From: Desulfococcaceae bacterium
GTDB taxonomy: Bacteria; Desulfobacterota; Desulfobacteria; Desulfobacterales; Desulfosalsimonadaceae
Reading direction: 5' to 3'
DNA: 42,742 bases
Assembly: GCA_030145385.1 (NCBI GenBank)
Contig: JAQYVU010000033.1
Location: 1-42,742, forward strand
Notes under the pieces: generated by a model
Databases searched by the model: none
Told to the model about the DNA's origin: nothing
Seen by the model: the letters and a program-made list of their open reading frames with translations, nothing else
Program-made: the position numbers and the translations under genes
In this document: positions 1 through 7,870 of the stretch, piece by piece
Numbering within the stretch: the first letter of the stretch is position 1
Layout of the letters: each line of letters opens with the position of its first letter

Positions 1-1145
1 ATCGGGACTTCCGCATTGTTGATCCGGACAAAAAGAAGGCTGCTTTCATCCTTGATCATCCCTTCGACGGATGTTTTTTTGACCTTGGGCTTGATGGCTA
101 CCTGGAATCCGCGGGTGACGCCGGGGCGGAGCAGGACGATATCCGGCGGGGCACTGTCCTGGTCGCGGTCAATGGCGACTTCTTTGGAAACCATTTTGCC
201 GGATGTATTGACCGCCATTACCAGGAAGCGGTTTTCCCCGGGCCGGAGCGTCACCGGATGCATGAAGCGGCCTTCCTTGTCATGGCCGATTTTTTCTCCG
301 TTGATCCGGACCTCTGAAATTCCTGTCTGATCAACCGCCATACCTTCAATGTTTAATTTTTTATTCCGGGAAACCGTTTTAAATCCACGGGTTGGCGGCG
401 GGTTCAGGATAACGATTTCGGGCCCTCCCGCCTTCTGCGGCAGTGTCGCGGAGTCTGTTTTCGGGGGAGCCGCCTGGGCCATATCCATGGCCGGCGTAAC
501 GACGGTTTTCGCCCTTACTTTGGGCTTGAGTGACGGTTTCGGTGTGACGGATTTTTTGTAGCTGGCCAGTTCAGTGGATTCTTTTTTGGATAATGTGGCG
601 GGAACTTTTTTCTGAATTCTTTTGGCCACTTCCGTCGAAAGTTTCTGGTAGGTTGAATGGGCGGCTTTTTCAGCTGACCGGTCGGCGCTTGAAAATGACA
701 GGCTGTCCATATCAACCGTTCGGCCGGTGGCCGCATTGACAATCCGATATGAAAAAGAGGTAACGGCTTTGTTCATTTTCATGTTCAGGACATCTTCTTC
801 GCTGACGCGTGTCCGGGCCTTGGCGCTCAAAATAAAGGCTGCCCCGCTAATGGCCGCAGCTTTTCTCATTTCAGTCATACTGCCCGTCCGGGCGGCGTTT
901 ACGTCTTTTCCGGAAAGGCCTTTTCCCGCAGACAGGTCATCGGAAGTCAGGACATCAAATTGATTGTTGAGCAGTTCTTTGGCAATCAGCATTTCAGTTC
1001 CTTTGATCATTGCCTGGCTTGCTTCTTGCCCCTGTTCTTCAACAATATTGATCATCACTTTTGTCGGGGAGGCCGCGTGACCTGAAGATGTAAAGAGTCC
1101 CGCCAGTATGGCGAAAATACCTGTGATAATAACTGTTTTTTTCAT
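1..1145 (-). CDS. Exported protein with Ig-like repeats, cut by window edge
   Basis: The reading frame starts at ATG 1145 behind a strong AAGGAGG Shine-Dalgarno and stays open to base 1, so about 381 residues are visible and the C-terminus is missing. Residues 1-25 form a signal peptide (MKKTVIITGIFAILAG, then SGHAA). Residues 26-190 look like a CsgG/FlgO-type periplasmic alpha/beta domain, a tentative fold call. From about residue 240 there are two similar Ig-like modules, each opening with 'I[VL]L.P..TRGF' and continuing 'VRING' or 'VRINN'; they resemble glucodextranase-B-like modules. It is the last visible gene of the minus-strand Tad locus, 73 bp after the kinase. A periplasmic accessory role is inferred from position only. 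Confidence 0.8.
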   Translation of the reverse strand, partial: MKKTVIITGIFAILAGLFTSSGHAASPTKVMINIVEEQGQEASQAMIKGTEMLIAKELLNNQFDVLTSDDLSAGKGLSGKDVNAARTGSMTEMRKAAAISGAAFILSAKARTRVSEEDVLNMKMNKAVTSFSYRIVNAATGRTVDMDSLSFSSADRSAEKAAHSTYQKLSTEVAKRIQKKVPATLSKKESTELASYKKSVTPKPSLKPKVRAKTVVTPAMDMAQAAPPKTDSATLPQKAGGPEIVILNPPPTRGFKTVSRNKKLNIEGMAVDQTGISEVRINGEKIGHDKEGRFMHPVTLRPGENRFLVMAVNTSGKMVSKEVAIDRDQDSAPPDIVLLRPGVTRGFQVAIKPKVKKTSVEGMIKDESSLLFVRINNAEVP

Positions 1146-1218
1146 TGATGACCTCCTTCTTATGGCCTTCTGAGTGCGAACGGCCCTGATTGGGTCTGGG
1201 CAGTATTCATGCAAAAAA

Positions 1219-2958
1219 TTAATTAATAATATTATACACAATCCGCTGCTGGGAAATATCCCGGTTTCGGATGGCATCAATCTGTTTGTAAAACTTTGAC
1301 GCCTGGGGCATGTCCTGTTCCTTAATCGACAGAAACGGATTGTCCGCGTCAAATGATGTTTCAAACAGGTTAAACGGCATGTCGGATACCAGGGCGATAA
1401 CGGTCTCCTGGCCCGCCGGACCGAAAACCTGCAGATCAAAGCCCATTTGCTCATCGGGGACTGAATATTCACGGTTCGGTTGAATAAACTGGCCGGAAGC
1501 AAAGTGGTTTGGAAATATCTGTACCAGTTCCTTCTGGGTGTTATACCCTAAAATGACGGCATAACAGGGCTTTTTGGATTCAAAATGAAAACTCATGGTC
1601 TCGCCGATCCGGTAGGTATCACGATCGGTCCACAGGGAAAATTCAGTCGCTGTTTTTCCGCCGCCAACAGCAAAAATTGCTTCGGTCAGTGTTTCCGGTA
1701 CCATCGCATCAGGCTTTGCCGACGCTGTAACTTCATCCGATACTTGTTTCCCGGAAGGTGCCGGTATGACTTTTTCCGCAGACGCCACATCGGCATCATT
1801 TATTTCGCCGGGGATCGTTTTTTTAACTGATGCAGCAGCCGGATGTGATGGCGGCTCATTGGAAGAATCTGTGCTGAAAATGATCATAGTAAAAAATATC
1901 AGAAAAATGGCAGCGCCGGCAGCTGCCAGTGCCTTGAAGTGTTGTTTGTAAAAAGGCAATGACGGCATCGGCAGGGGGGCGACGATGGTCTCATCCGGAG
2001 AAGGCATCTGTCCGGCCGCGTTTGCGGATTTCTCTCCAAAGACAAGCGTGGCGTCGTCAATGAGTGTGGCATCATCGATCAGGGTGGCGTCATCATTATT
2101 GCCGCTGACGGGGGATTTACCGCTCTGGTAGTCGCGCAGGGCCTTTAATAATGCTCCACCGTCAGCATAACGGCTGTCCGGGTTCTTTTCCATCAGTTTC
2201 ATGACAATGGCACCGATATCTCTCGGTATATCGGGTTTCTGGGTTTCCGGGCGGGGAGGGATCTCATGGGCCTGCGCGTAATAAATGGCCGTGCTGTCCT
2301 TGCCTTTGAACGGATGGCTGCCGGTCATCATTTCATAAAATACCAGCCCTAAGCTGTATAGGTCACTGCGCGCATCAACGGGCTGTCCCTTGATTTGCTC
2401 TGGGCTCATGAACCGGGGGGAGCCCAGGACAGTGTTGGGCGCGGTCAGGTCACTGTCGCCCATGTCCTTGGAGATACCGAAATCCGCGATGATGATTTTC
2501 CCCTGCCGGTCAAACATAATATTCGAGGGTTTGATGTCCCGGTGGATAACATTGTGGGTGTGGGCATAATGCAGGGCTTCTGTAATTTCGATCATTATCC
2601 GGATGCCTTCTTCCGGATCAATCGTTCCCTGTTTTTTGATCCTCGCCGCTAAGGTCTCGCCTTCGATAAACGGCATGATGATATAATCAAAGTCATTGTT
2701 GCTGCCGAAATCATATATATCGATGATACCGGAGTGATCGAGACTTGCCGCCAGTTTGGCTTCCCTGTAAAACCGGGACTTTATTTGTTCGTTTTTGACC
2801 AGTTCCTGGTGAACAATTTTGATGGCGACTTTTTTATCCAGGGCTTTGTGAATGCCCAAGTAAATTTTACCCATGCCCCCGGCCTGGATCAGGTCTTTTA
2901 TTTCGTATTTATCGCCTAACGTTTCCTGGATGAGTGCCTGGTTTTCGTCGATAACCAT
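1219..2958 (-). CDS. Membrane Ser/Thr protein kinase with C-terminal DUF4384 domain
   Basis: This is a Hanks-type kinase of 579 residues. The kinase domain (about 18-278) shows the glycine loop QAGGMGKIYLG, the ATP lysine in VAIK (K47), HRDIKPSN with catalytic D141, DFG at 159-161 and SPE at 185-187, so it should be active. A juxtamembrane linker carries three back-to-back DDATL[IV] repeats (289-306) plus DETIVAP, likely phosphoacceptor threonines. One membrane helix follows (about 342-362), then an extracytoplasmic DUF4384-like domain (about 440-540; W.DR.TYRIGE, IFPN). Its neighbours are three FHA-domain proteins immediately upstream, and a PP2C phosphatase opens the same gene run. It probably phosphorylates FHA partners or Tad components; the substrates are inferred. 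Confidence 0.93.
   Translation of the reverse strand: MVIDENQALIQETLGDKYEIKDLIQAGGMGKIYLGIHKALDKKVAIKIVHQELVKNEQIKSRFYREAKLAASLDHSGIIDIYDFGSNNDFDYIIMPFIEGETLAARIKKQGTIDPEEGIRIMIEITEALHYAHTHNVIHRDIKPSNIMFDRQGKIIIADFGISKDMGDSDLTAPNTVLGSPRFMSPEQIKGQPVDARSDLYSLGLVFYEMMTGSHPFKGKDSTAIYYAQAHEIPPRPETQKPDIPRDIGAIVMKLMEKNPDSRYADGGALLKALRDYQSGKSPVSGNNDDATLIDDATLIDDATLVFGEKSANAAGQMPSPDETIVAPLPMPSLPFYKQHFKALAAAGAAIFLIFFTMIIFSTDSSNEPPSHPAAASVKKTIPGEINDADVASAEKVIPAPSGKQVSDEVTASAKPDAMVPETLTEAIFAVGGGKTATEFSLWTDRDTYRIGETMSFHFESKKPCYAVILGYNTQKELVQIFPNHFASGQFIQPNREYSVPDEQMGFDLQVFGPAGQETVIALVSDMPFNLFETSFDADNPFLSIKEQDMPQASKFYKQIDAIRNRDISQQRIVYNIIN
2041..2094 (-). repeat. Triple DDATL[IV] repeat in the kinase linker
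   Basis: This stretch encodes DDATLI, DDATLI and DDATLV in a row. The acidic-x-Thr-aliphatic pattern, with Asp three residues after Thr in the first two copies, fits the pThr-x-x-Asp preference known for the Rad53 FHA1 domain. Similar D-x-T-V-[VL] motifs occur in the linker of the neighbouring FHA protein (its residues 117-123 and 130-134). Confidence 0.75.
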
Positions 2959-2981
2959 ATTTTTTTTCTTTCCCTGCCTCT

Positions 2982-4484
2982 TTATTGAAGTTTATTCAAG
3001 GCTCTTTGATAATATTCATTGCTTTCCACGGGCATGATTTTTATCACTTCACGCCATTTAGCCGCAGCTTTTTTATTCTGGCCGATCCCCTCATACACCA
3101 GTCCTTCCTGGAATAATTTTTTGGCCTGGGATTCGAGTTCATTGACGGCATCATTCAGTATTTTTTCCGTATCCTGATAACCGGACAGCACCTGTGAAAC
3201 TTTTTGTAAATAAGTTACTGCAAGAGTATAGTCTTTATTATTAAACGATGTTTTTCCTTTTTCATAATCATCGCGGACGTCTTCTTCCAATAATGTTTTT
3301 ATGTGCGGTACCGCATGCCGGACATGTTCGGTTTCAGGGGTATCCATGTCCATTTTCAGCACCTGTTTCCATTCCTGTAATGCCGCGTGGTATTTTCCCT
3401 GGTCATAATATTGCTGGCCAAGATCAAAATGCTGTTTTAGTTTGGCCTGGTTTTCCTCTTTTATGTGACGGTTTTCCTCTTTTCGTATTTTTTCATTTTT
3501 TAAGGCGTTTTCGATTTCAGTTTTTAACGCTGTCACTGACGGCTCATTGGGCGCAAGAAACGCGGCTTCAGCGATGATTTCCATTGCATTGTCATAATCG
3601 GATCGCTGAAAAGCCTGCCGTGCCTGTGATGTTATTGTGGCGACCCTTTCCATTCGCTGTTTCTGTTCATTCGCCGCCAAACGCCGCTGCTCCTCAACTT
3701 CAATTATTTTTTCCCGGCTTTGTCCGACATACGCCAGGGCGGTTTCATTTCCCGGATCGATTTTAAGCACCGCCTGAAAACGGACCAGGGCTTCGTTGTA
3801 ATTACCGGCGTCAAACTGATCCTTCCCGCTTTGCAGGTAAACGCGCATGCGATGCTGGCTTTCCATGTCAATCATGGCTTCGGTTTTTTCCTGTTCCGCC
3901 GGCAAAAGAACCTTTTCGGGATCTGACGCGTTTTCCGGAGAAGAGGATGCAAACACGATAATTAAAAGGACAAAGAAAACGCCGATGGCACCCGCCAGCA
4001 ATAGCTTGTTTTTAACAAGCGGCTCAATGATTTTTGCAATACCGCCGTCGGCAGTTTCATCTTCTGGAAAATCTATGCTCCGGACAACCGTAAGGTCGGA
4101 TGCTTCGGAACTGTCCAGCAAGACAGTATGATCATCCTCGTCAAAATTTATCGGTTCTGCAGCCGGCCCGGAATTAGAAGCGGAAGTTATCTCGGTTGGC
4201 AGGACGATTTCGATGCGATAATCGCCGACCTGAAGGTTGTCGCCGTTTTTCAGATTTTTTGAAAGTATTTTATCGCCGTTTAACCGGATGCCGTTTTGGC
4301 TGTTTAAATCTTCAGCCTGCCAAAGACCGTTTTGAAAAAAAAGATGGCAATGCTCCCGGGAAACTCTTTTGCTTCTGAGTACCAGTTCGCAATGTTCCGA
4401 GCGGCCGATTTTGATATCCACATCTGCCGGAAACTCTTTTTCAAAAAATGATTGGGCGTTTTCAAATACTTTTATTTTCAGCAA
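2982..4484 (-). CDS. FHA domain - TM - TPR protein
   Basis: The protein has 500 residues and a TTG start at 4484; an AAGGA motif about nine bases upstream supports this start and lies in the last codons of the preceding gene. The N-terminal FHA domain (about 1-95) has the core phosphothreonine-binding residues: GRS (R28), SREH (S42, H45) and NSQNG (N66). A linker with DDHTVLL and DLTVV (117-134) looks phosphorylatable. One membrane helix is at about 160-180, followed by TPR-type helical repeats to the C-terminus (such as YNEALVRFQAVLKIDPGNETAL). The FHA is predicted cytoplasmic and the TPRs periplasmic, so it may link kinase signalling to the periplasmic part of the pilus machine (inference). 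It lies 23 bp upstream of the kinase gene. Confidence 0.9.
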   Translation of the reverse strand: MLKIKVFENAQSFFEKEFPADVDIKIGRSEHCELVLRSKRVSREHCHLFFQNGLWQAEDLNSQNGIRLNGDKILSKNLKNGDNLQVGDYRIEIVLPTEITSASNSGPAAEPINFDEDDHTVLLDSSEASDLTVVRSIDFPEDETADGGIAKIIEPLVKNKLLLAGAIGVFFVLLIIVFASSSPENASDPEKVLLPAEQEKTEAMIDMESQHRMRVYLQSGKDQFDAGNYNEALVRFQAVLKIDPGNETALAYVGQSREKIIEVEEQRRLAANEQKQRMERVATITSQARQAFQRSDYDNAMEIIAEAAFLAPNEPSVTALKTEIENALKNEKIRKEENRHIKEENQAKLKQHFDLGQQYYDQGKYHAALQEWKQVLKMDMDTPETEHVRHAVPHIKTLLEEDVRDDYEKGKTSFNNKDYTLAVTYLQKVSQVLSGYQDTEKILNDAVNELESQAKKLFQEGLVYEGIGQNKKAAAKWREVIKIMPVESNEYYQRALNKLQ

Positions 4485-4488
4485 TCGT

Positions 4489-5424
4489 CTATCTTCCTTC
4501 TATTTCGTTTAGTGATTTCAGTGAGTTAATATATTGATCACTGTTTTTATTTCTTGAGAGTTCAACCACGAGCCGGAATTCATGGGCGGCATCACTATAT
4601 CGCATATACTTGTAATGCAGCATGCCATTTTGGTAATGCGTTTTTATTTTTTCTTCCAGTTCTCTTTCAGCCCGCAAAAACCAGGTTTGCGCATCCGGAT
4701 GGTCAGGGTAAAATATGACGGCCCGGTTCCATTCCTCAACCGCCCTTGAAATATTTCCCGTGTCATAAAAAAACATGCCCTGGCGAAAATGCTGGTCAGC
4801 ATTTTTCATATCTTCGGAAGAAACAGAAAGGCCGGTTGCCGGAAGCCCGCTGTCCGGCAAATCACTGTCGGGCAATGTCGTCTCTGTCACCGGCAGTTCT
4901 GCCGGGGAAGATTTTGTCATATTCATACCCATATCCGTATCAGGGCCTTCAGGCTGATCGCTGTCTGTCATGATTAAAAAAAACAGGCCGGCAAAGATAA
5001 TCACCAGTGCTGCGATCAAAGCGATTCGCAGGGGCGGAATGTTCCTGCCGTTGCCGGATGCTGTCGGCGCGCCAGTTTTTGTCGGTTTACCTGCTTTTTC
5101 AACGGCAAACAGACTTTCACCAATCCGGAACTGTCCTTTGTCTTTTAAAGCCGATTTCTGGACGGGCTTGCCTTTTACCAGCACCGGGTTTGTTGTGCTC
5201 AGGTTTTCAATGATGATTTGGTTACCCTTTATTTTCAAGCGGGCATGCTTTCGGGAAACCGTTTTATCGGATAAATCAATTCGAATATCACATTCTTCTG
5301 ATCGCCCCACAAGATACTCTCGGTCGGTTTCCAGATCCATTTTTTCCCCCCGGTCAAGCCCCTGTAAAACGATCAGCCTGAATATGGCTTTGCCGGCCGG
5401 ATTGTCAGCGTATTGCATGTTCAT
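4489..5424 (-). CDS. FHA domain - TM - TPR protein, shorter paralogue
   Basis: The product has 311 residues with the same architecture as the next gene downstream, which starts 4 bp after this one ends. The FHA domain (about 15-110) keeps VGRSEECDI (R41, S42) and SRKH (57-60); the usual NG loop reads STTNP (N80). One membrane helix lies at about 133-152. After an acidic and Ser/Thr/Pro-rich linker there are two TPR-like units (about 207-300). Its start overlaps the stop of the upstream FHA receptor by four bases, so translation is probably coupled. It likely reads phosphothreonine signals from the linked kinase; its partner is unknown. Confidence 0.88.
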   Translation of the reverse strand: MNMQYADNPAGKAIFRLIVLQGLDRGEKMDLETDREYLVGRSEECDIRIDLSDKTVSRKHARLKIKGNQIIIENLSTTNPVLVKGKPVQKSALKDKGQFRIGESLFAVEKAGKPTKTGAPTASGNGRNIPPLRIALIAALVIIFAGLFFLIMTDSDQPEGPDTDMGMNMTKSSPAELPVTETTLPDSDLPDSGLPATGLSVSSEDMKNADQHFRQGMFFYDTGNISRAVEEWNRAVIFYPDHPDAQTWFLRAERELEEKIKTHYQNGMLHYKYMRYSDAAHEFRLVVELSRNKNSDQYINSLKSLNEIEGR

Positions 5425-6893
5425 TCAACTTTATCCTCAAATACCAGAATTACATTGTTTTTTTCAGCGGCATCCGCATCATTGGAATTGATGCGCCGCA
5501 GGTTGTACGTTTTGTCCGCATGGGTAACTGTCAGTTCATTGGTATCATCCGAATCAATCATCTGCGAAACCCCTGGAATAATATCTGTTTCAAGCGCTTC
5601 AATGATATGCATACCTTGTTTGCATTCCGGTGTGCCGAGACCCGGTACAAAATTATCTGAAAGACGCAGCAGGGTATAGTTTTCCCTATCGATAATGCAC
5701 CATGGTGCGGTGAGTTCTTGCAGCAGTTTGTCTGTTGATACCGGAAAACTTGAGGTGCCTTGCAGTGAGGGTTTTTTATTCGAAGGTGACTGGCCGCCGA
5801 GCGATGTTTGGGCGCTTATGGGACCGGTCTCTGATGGGAAAAATGACGATGACGATGTTTTTCGCATCAGCAGGCGTTCAAAGGTGCGCTTGAGATTGTC
5901 CAGTTCTTTATAAGGCGCTTTATAGTCTAAGGCCGTACTCCCATTTTTAATGGCAAGTTCCACTTCTTCATAAATGGATTTGAGCGGATTTAAAAATGCT
6001 TTTGCCAGCAGATGACTCATCAGCAAGCCGATGACAAAAAGGATTGCCAGCAGGAAAAAGACCGTTACCCCCATTCCGGATGTATTTTTTCCGGCTGCCT
6101 GCTCATAGGCAAAGCCGATAATTGCCGCGCCGACGGTCTTGTTTTGCTGAACAACCGGGTAAAAAATTATTTTTTCATTTTGTTTGCCGTTTTCTATTTT
6201 TAGCTTTGCGCCGGCAAATGCTTTTGACAGTCCGGTCCAGTTAAAAAAATCTCCCTGTTTTTCGTGCGGGGCAATGATTCTGCCATGGGCGTCAATCACA
6301 AACGCATAGATCACGCCATCTTCTAAACGGACCGGTGATGTCCTGACCATGGTATTTTGTCCGGTTTCCAGAAAAGGCCGGTTCATTTCAGCCAAATACC
6401 GGGTCAGCAATATGCCGGATTTTAAAATCGCCTGGTGCTGGAGTGTTGCTGTCTGTTTTTTAAGCGGTATATATCCGATGAGGACGGTCAGAAGCATGGT
6501 GATGCCGAAAAGAAGAAAAACGCTGATTTTAATATTGTTGATGCTGAAACTGCGGATGGCACCTGCAACTGCATTTGATTTTTCATCAATTTCCTGAGAG
6601 GCTGCTTCGTCATCGGTTCGAATGGTAAATGGTTTGATGTCGATTTCAAAAGCGGTTTTAAAATTTTGTTCAATAAATTTTTTCCCCTGCAGATAAATCC
6701 CATTGGAACTGCCGGTGTCTTTGATCAGAAAATTATCATTGTCAATGGTCAGTGTTGCATGGTTTTTTGATACGGCGCTGTCTGCCAGAACAATATCCGC
6801 GTCAGGGGCCCTGCCCAGTTTATAAGTTCCGTTGCCTAACTGAATAGTTTTCTTTGGGCGACCATTTTGTAATATATGAATATCTTTATTCAT
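5421..6893 (-). CDS. FHA-domain transmembrane sensor with HAMP-like and PAS-like regions
   Basis: The product has 490 residues. An N-terminal FHA domain (about 5-95; LGRA with R28, SKNH 42-45, SSNG 62-65) is followed by a membrane helix (about 121-143), a periplasmic sensor-like domain (144-274, containing VIYAFVIDAHGRIIAP), a second helix (275-297), a HAMP-like stretch beginning LNPLKSIYEEVE, a Ser-rich linker, and a C-terminal PAS-like domain (about 385-490; APWCIIDRENYTLLRLSDNF). It has the layout of a chemoreceptor or histidine kinase but no kinase, methyl-accepting or GGDEF output. Output may pass through the FHA domain (inference). It is the first of the three FHA genes, 67 bp downstream of tadC. 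Confidence 0.88.
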   Translation of the reverse strand: MNKDIHILQNGRPKKTIQLGNGTYKLGRAPDADIVLADSAVSKNHATLTIDNDNFLIKDTGSSNGIYLQGKKFIEQNFKTAFEIDIKPFTIRTDDEAASQEIDEKSNAVAGAIRSFSINNIKISVFLLFGITMLLTVLIGYIPLKKQTATLQHQAILKSGILLTRYLAEMNRPFLETGQNTMVRTSPVRLEDGVIYAFVIDAHGRIIAPHEKQGDFFNWTGLSKAFAGAKLKIENGKQNEKIIFYPVVQQNKTVGAAIIGFAYEQAAGKNTSGMGVTVFFLLAILFVIGLLMSHLLAKAFLNPLKSIYEEVELAIKNGSTALDYKAPYKELDNLKRTFERLLMRKTSSSSFFPSETGPISAQTSLGGQSPSNKKPSLQGTSSFPVSTDKLLQELTAPWCIIDRENYTLLRLSDNFVPGLGTPECKQGMHIIEALETDIIPGVSQMIDSDDTNELTVTHADKTYNLRRINSNDADAAEKNNVILVFEDKVE

Positions 6894-6960
6894 TATCTCT
6901 TTTCCAATAATCCTTTATCAAGACTGCAACACCTGTTTATCGCTTTATTTATAACCATAT

Positions 6961-7845
6961 TTATCCCATGATAAACTTAATCAGGTAGGGACCGAAAATG
7001 ACAATAAATATAACAGGGAAAATAAAAATCATCATAGGGATCAGAAGCTTCTGCGATGCCTGGGCGCCAATTTTTTCCGCTTTCAAAAACCTTTCCGAGC
7101 GCATTCTTTCAGCCTGGGACTTTAACACTTCGGCAATGCTGGATCCCATTTTATTGGCCTGAATCAGGATGGAGGAAAAAGAATCCAGTTCCATCAGTTC
7201 CACACGATCCGCCATAATCTTCAGTGCTTCTTCCCGGGATCTCCCCAGTTTGATATTCTGGTCCATCAGGTACAGTTCCACAATAAACGGGTCTTTATCA
7301 TGCCGGTAAATATGGCACACTTTCTGGACGGCTGCATTGAAAGACAGGCCGGCTTCCACGGACAAAGACAGCATGTCAACGACATCCGGCATGCTCAATT
7401 TGATTGTTTCCTGGCGCTGTTTTTTTTTCTCATAAAGCCACAGATAAGGATATGCCAACCCGGCAGCGGCAGCTAAAACAATGCTGACAGTGCTGTCAAA
7501 ATATACGAAACCGCAAAATACAAACACCAGCATGATCAAAAACTGAAAGCCGATCATGTCATTGCCGTTTACCTGGCCTTCCAATCCGGCGGTCACCACA
7601 TATTTGTTCATTCGGGATTTATAGCCCGGTATCGGCAGTTTTTGAATCAGCGGGCCAAAAATCTGGTAGAACGGTTTGAACGAAAGGATGAAGCGGGACT
7701 CTTCCGGAATTTCAAAGTCATCACCCTTGCTTTTTTCGGATAACGCCAGTTTTTTACTTCCGGCCACCATCGTATATATGAGAAATCCGATTGCGCTGAA
7801 AAACAATAAATAACTCAGTGGTTTGATAAAACTTAATGCTGCCAT
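6961..7845 (-). CDS. tadC: TadC-type inner-membrane platform protein (T2SSF)
   Basis: TadC partners TadB as the inner-membrane platform on which the Flp pilus is assembled. The 294-residue protein has one N-terminal membrane helix (about 8-27), a pair around 100-135 and a C-terminal one (about 265-290). The type II secretion F domain contains the typical TadC motif 'MPDVVDMLSLSVEAGLSF' followed by a conserved KMGSSIAEVLKSQAERMR helix. Length and layout match the family. It lies 25 bp after the PilB-like ATPase and is separated from tadB by three other genes, which is not the usual adjacent tadB-tadC order. Confidence 0.93.
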   Translation of the reverse strand: MAALSFIKPLSYLLFFSAIGFLIYTMVAGSKKLALSEKSKGDDFEIPEESRFILSFKPFYQIFGPLIQKLPIPGYKSRMNKYVVTAGLEGQVNGNDMIGFQFLIMLVFVFCGFVYFDSTVSIVLAAAAGLAYPYLWLYEKKKQRQETIKLSMPDVVDMLSLSVEAGLSFNAAVQKVCHIYRHDKDPFIVELYLMDQNIKLGRSREEALKIMADRVELMELDSFSSILIQANKMGSSIAEVLKSQAERMRSERFLKAEKIGAQASQKLLIPMMIFIFPVIFIVIFGPYLIKFIMG

Positions 7846-7870
7846 GACATCTCTCTTTTCCTGTTATAGT

